Origin: Gemmatimonadota bacterium
GTDB lineage: Bacteria; Gemmatimonadota; Gemmatimonadetes; Longimicrobiales; Gaopeijiaceae
Direction: 5' to 3'
NCBI GenBank assembly: GCA_016209995.1
Contig: JACQVC010000268.1
Location: 1 to 6,977, forward strand
DNA length: 6,977 bases
Every line of letters begins with the position of its first letter. Position 1 is the stretch's first letter. Positions 5,216 to 6,977 of this stretch are shown here, in pieces. Under the pieces are notes generated by a model that saw only the letters and a list, made by a program, of their open reading frames with translations, was not told where the DNA came from and ran no database searches. A program made the position numbers and the translations under genes.

Positions 5216-6977
5216 GCGGCGAGCAGGTCTCGAGCGGCGCGGCCGACGCGCACCAGCGGCGGGTTCCAGAAGCGGAAGCGCAGCGGCGCCAGCGCCCTGA
5301 GCGCCGGCTCGAGGTTCACGGCGCCGACGCGCACCGCGTGCGCCAGCAGACGCGCACCCAGATCGGGATGGCGCACGACGAAGTCGCGGCGCCCGATGAG
5401 GTCTCGCAATTTCGTCCGCACGACCGCCGCCGGGAACTGCGCCAGCGCCTCCTCCGCCGCGGCCTGCATCGACGGATCGGTCGTCTGAATCTGGGTCACC
5501 ACCATGGCTGCCGCCTGAGGCGTACCGATCCGCACGAGCGCCCGCAGCGCTTCGCGGCCCGTCTCCTCGTCGGGGCTCGCCAGGAGCGGCGCAAGAGTTT
5601 TCTCGTAGCCGCGCCCGGCAAGGCCCAGCAGCCTGGCGACCGCTCGACCCGACGTCACACCGGTCTGCCCGGCCTGAACGGCCAGGTCCGGCGCGAGGCG
5701 GACCGCGTGCGCGTCGAGGAGATTCACGAGCGGTCGCGCCAGCGACGCCGCGCGGGGGTCGTCGAGCAGGGCGAGACTGACCGGCACGAGCGCCCCGCCG
5801 AGCGCCCTCACGAGCGCGCCGGCCGCCTCGGCCGCTTCACCACCGCCTTGGTGGAGCTCGGCGAGCGCCCGCACGCGAGCCGGCGTGCAGAACCCGTCGA
5901 GCGAGGACGCGATCGCCGACGCGACATCCGGCCGCGCGGAAGCCAGCTGGTCGGCGAGCGCCCGCTCGTCGACGATCCAGCGCGCAAGGTCCGCCCATCG
6001 CCCTGCCCGCTCGAACTCCGCGACGACCGCCAGCGCGCGCGCGAGCAGCCGCTCCACTCGGCCGGGATTCGGCTCGAGGCGCACCAACTGCCAGAGGCAG
6101 CCGAGCCGCACCGTTGAGAGGTCCGTCGTGCAGACCTCTTCGCAAATCCCGGCCACGGCAGCCTTGGCCTGGCCGTCCATCGACAGGTCGAAGGCCATGA
6201 AGTCGGCGAAAGCCTTCCCCCCTGTCGCGTCGACCCGGATGAGCTCATAGGTGCGACGATCGACGCTCGATGCGGCGCCCACGGGAGGGAGCGACGTCGC
6301 ACCCGTCCGGCGCGCGTCGAGATGGTCGTCGAGCAGGGGCACGACGACCTTCCTCCGCTCGTTCGGCAGGTCTAGGCGGTCGAGCGCGGTCGACAGCACC
6401 TCGGGCGCCGCCGTTTCGAGATCGAGCAGCAGGCACAGCGACTCGGCCAGGTTCACATCGGGGAAATCCTTCAGGACCTGGCCGTCCACCTTGCCGTCCA
6501 GCAGGCCCGGCAGGATGGTCCGCTCGAGCAGCGCCTTGCGTCGATCGGGCTCGAGGTTGAGCACGGCGCCCGCCAGCCTGGCGAACATGACCGCCGCCAG
6601 GCGCGGATCGAGCGCCGCAAACAGCTTGGCGACCTCGCTGAATTTCTTTTCGAGCGCCGACTCGGCCGATCGCGGCCCCGAAGGCTCATCACCGGTGAGC
6701 CGCATGAGGATATCGGCAAGCTCGACCGGGCTCTCGACCAAGACGGCCAAATCGACGAGCGACACCGTGTCGAGCGTCGAAGTCGGATCGAGCCGGATCC
6801 ACCCCTTGTCTCTCGGGTAGAGATGGGTCGCCGGCCCGGCGCCCGCGCCCGGCACGCCGCGGCGCTCCCGCTCGCGCGCCGCCAGATCGTGGAGGAAAGC
6901 CGACCTCGCCCCGAGGCTGAAGACTTCGGGCCGGGGCGCCATGTCGGCCACGATCGCGTCCACGCCGTGTTCCACCA
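5212..6977 (-). CDS. HEAT-repeat-like helical scaffold protein, 5' end outside window (partial)
   Basis: The frame is open to the right edge; 587 residues are visible from a GTG at 6975, but the true start is probably beyond the window. The sequence is almost entirely amphipathic helix, rich in Ala, Leu and Arg, with no Cys/His clusters or catalytic motif. HEAT-like repeats are clearest near residues 455-525 (for example GREALRALVRIGTPQAAAMV followed by an equivalent helix pair). The conserved-looking end LRFRFWNPPLVRVGRAARDL (about 566-585) follows. HEAT repeats form curved scaffolds that bind other proteins. The 4-base ATGA overlap with the HD-GYP gene suggests a stable partnership, for example a scaffold or sensor controlling the phosphohydrolase. 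The segment before the repeats, including LYPRDKGWIRLDPTSTLDT near residue 52, does not match a family I recognise. Cytoplasmic location is likely for the visible part; anything N-terminal to it is unknown. Confidence 0.82.
   Translation of the reverse strand, partial: VEHGVDAIVADMAPRPEVFSLGARSAFLHDLAARERERRGVPGAGAGPATHLYPRDKGWIRLDPTSTLDTVSLVDLAVLVESPVELADILMRLTGDEPSGPRSAESALEKKFSEVAKLFAALDPRLAAVMFARLAGAVLNLEPDRRKALLERTILPGLLDGKVDGQVLKDFPDVNLAESLCLLLDLETAAPEVLSTALDRLDLPNERRKVVVPLLDDHLDARRTGATSLPPVGAASSVDRRTYELIRVDATGGKAFADFMAFDLSMDGQAKAAVAGICEEVCTTDLSTVRLGCLWQLVRLEPNPGRVERLLARALAVVAEFERAGRWADLARWIVDERALADQLASARPDVASAIASSLDGFCTPARVRALAELHQGGGEAAEAAGALVRALGGALVPVSLALLDDPRAASLARPLVNLLDAHAVRLAPDLAVQAGQTGVTSGRAVARLLGLAGRGYEKTLAPLLASPDEETGREALRALVRIGTPQAAAMVVTQIQTTDPSMQAAAEEALAQFPAAVVRTKLRDLIGRRDFVVRHPDLGARLLAHAVRVGAVNLEPALRALAPLRFRFWNPPLVRVGRAARDLLAA

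Overview
This is a GC-rich bacterial window with dense coding. Apart from a few codons at the left edge, everything recognisable lies on the minus strand, so transcription runs from right to left. No rRNA, tRNA, CRISPR array, insertion sequence or origin was seen. The organism looks like a high-GC environmental bacterium. The best lineage clue is a gene remnant at 3509-3727: its C-terminal sequence (…WTRPWTA…YEYACHEGNY…) resembles the end of a secreted protein family that, from memory, is very common in Acidobacteriota. Acidobacteriota is therefore the leading guess; Rokubacteria- or NC10-like lineages, which also carry C1-carrier genes, are not excluded.

Layout in transcription order: (1) 5212-6977, the C-terminal 587 residues of a helical HEAT-repeat-like protein whose start lies outside the window. 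(2) 3725-5215, an HD-GYP phosphohydrolase-like signalling protein overlapping the first gene by ATGA, with an intact metal site but an altered GYP signature. (3) 3509-3727, a start-less remnant of an unrelated secreted protein, directly abutting the HD-GYP stop in the same frame. (4) 3327-3508, a gap with small inverted repeats, a candidate promoter and a good ribosome binding site. (5) 2427-3326, formylmethanofuran:tetrahydromethanopterin formyltransferase (Ftr/FhcD). (6) 2142-2426, a gap with divergent TATA-like elements. (7) 1080-2141, an ATP-grasp ligase of the MfnD/OrfY type. (8) 55-1083, an MfnF/Orf5-type ASKHA (hydantoinase/oxoprolinase-like) protein, again coupled by ATGA. (9) 1-48, the tail of a convergent plus-strand gene.

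Genes 5, 7 and 8 form a coherent module for C1 transfer on methanofuran-type and tetrahydromethanopterin-type carriers. FhcD moves the formyl group between the two coenzymes. The ATP-grasp and MfnF-like proteins belong to families that build the methanofuran (methylofuran) cofactor. In bacteria this pathway oxidises or detoxifies formaldehyde to formate. The rest of the pathway (fhcA/B/C, mch, mtd, fae) is not in the window. The HEAT and HD-GYP pair looks like a separate signalling unit that happens to lie upstream.
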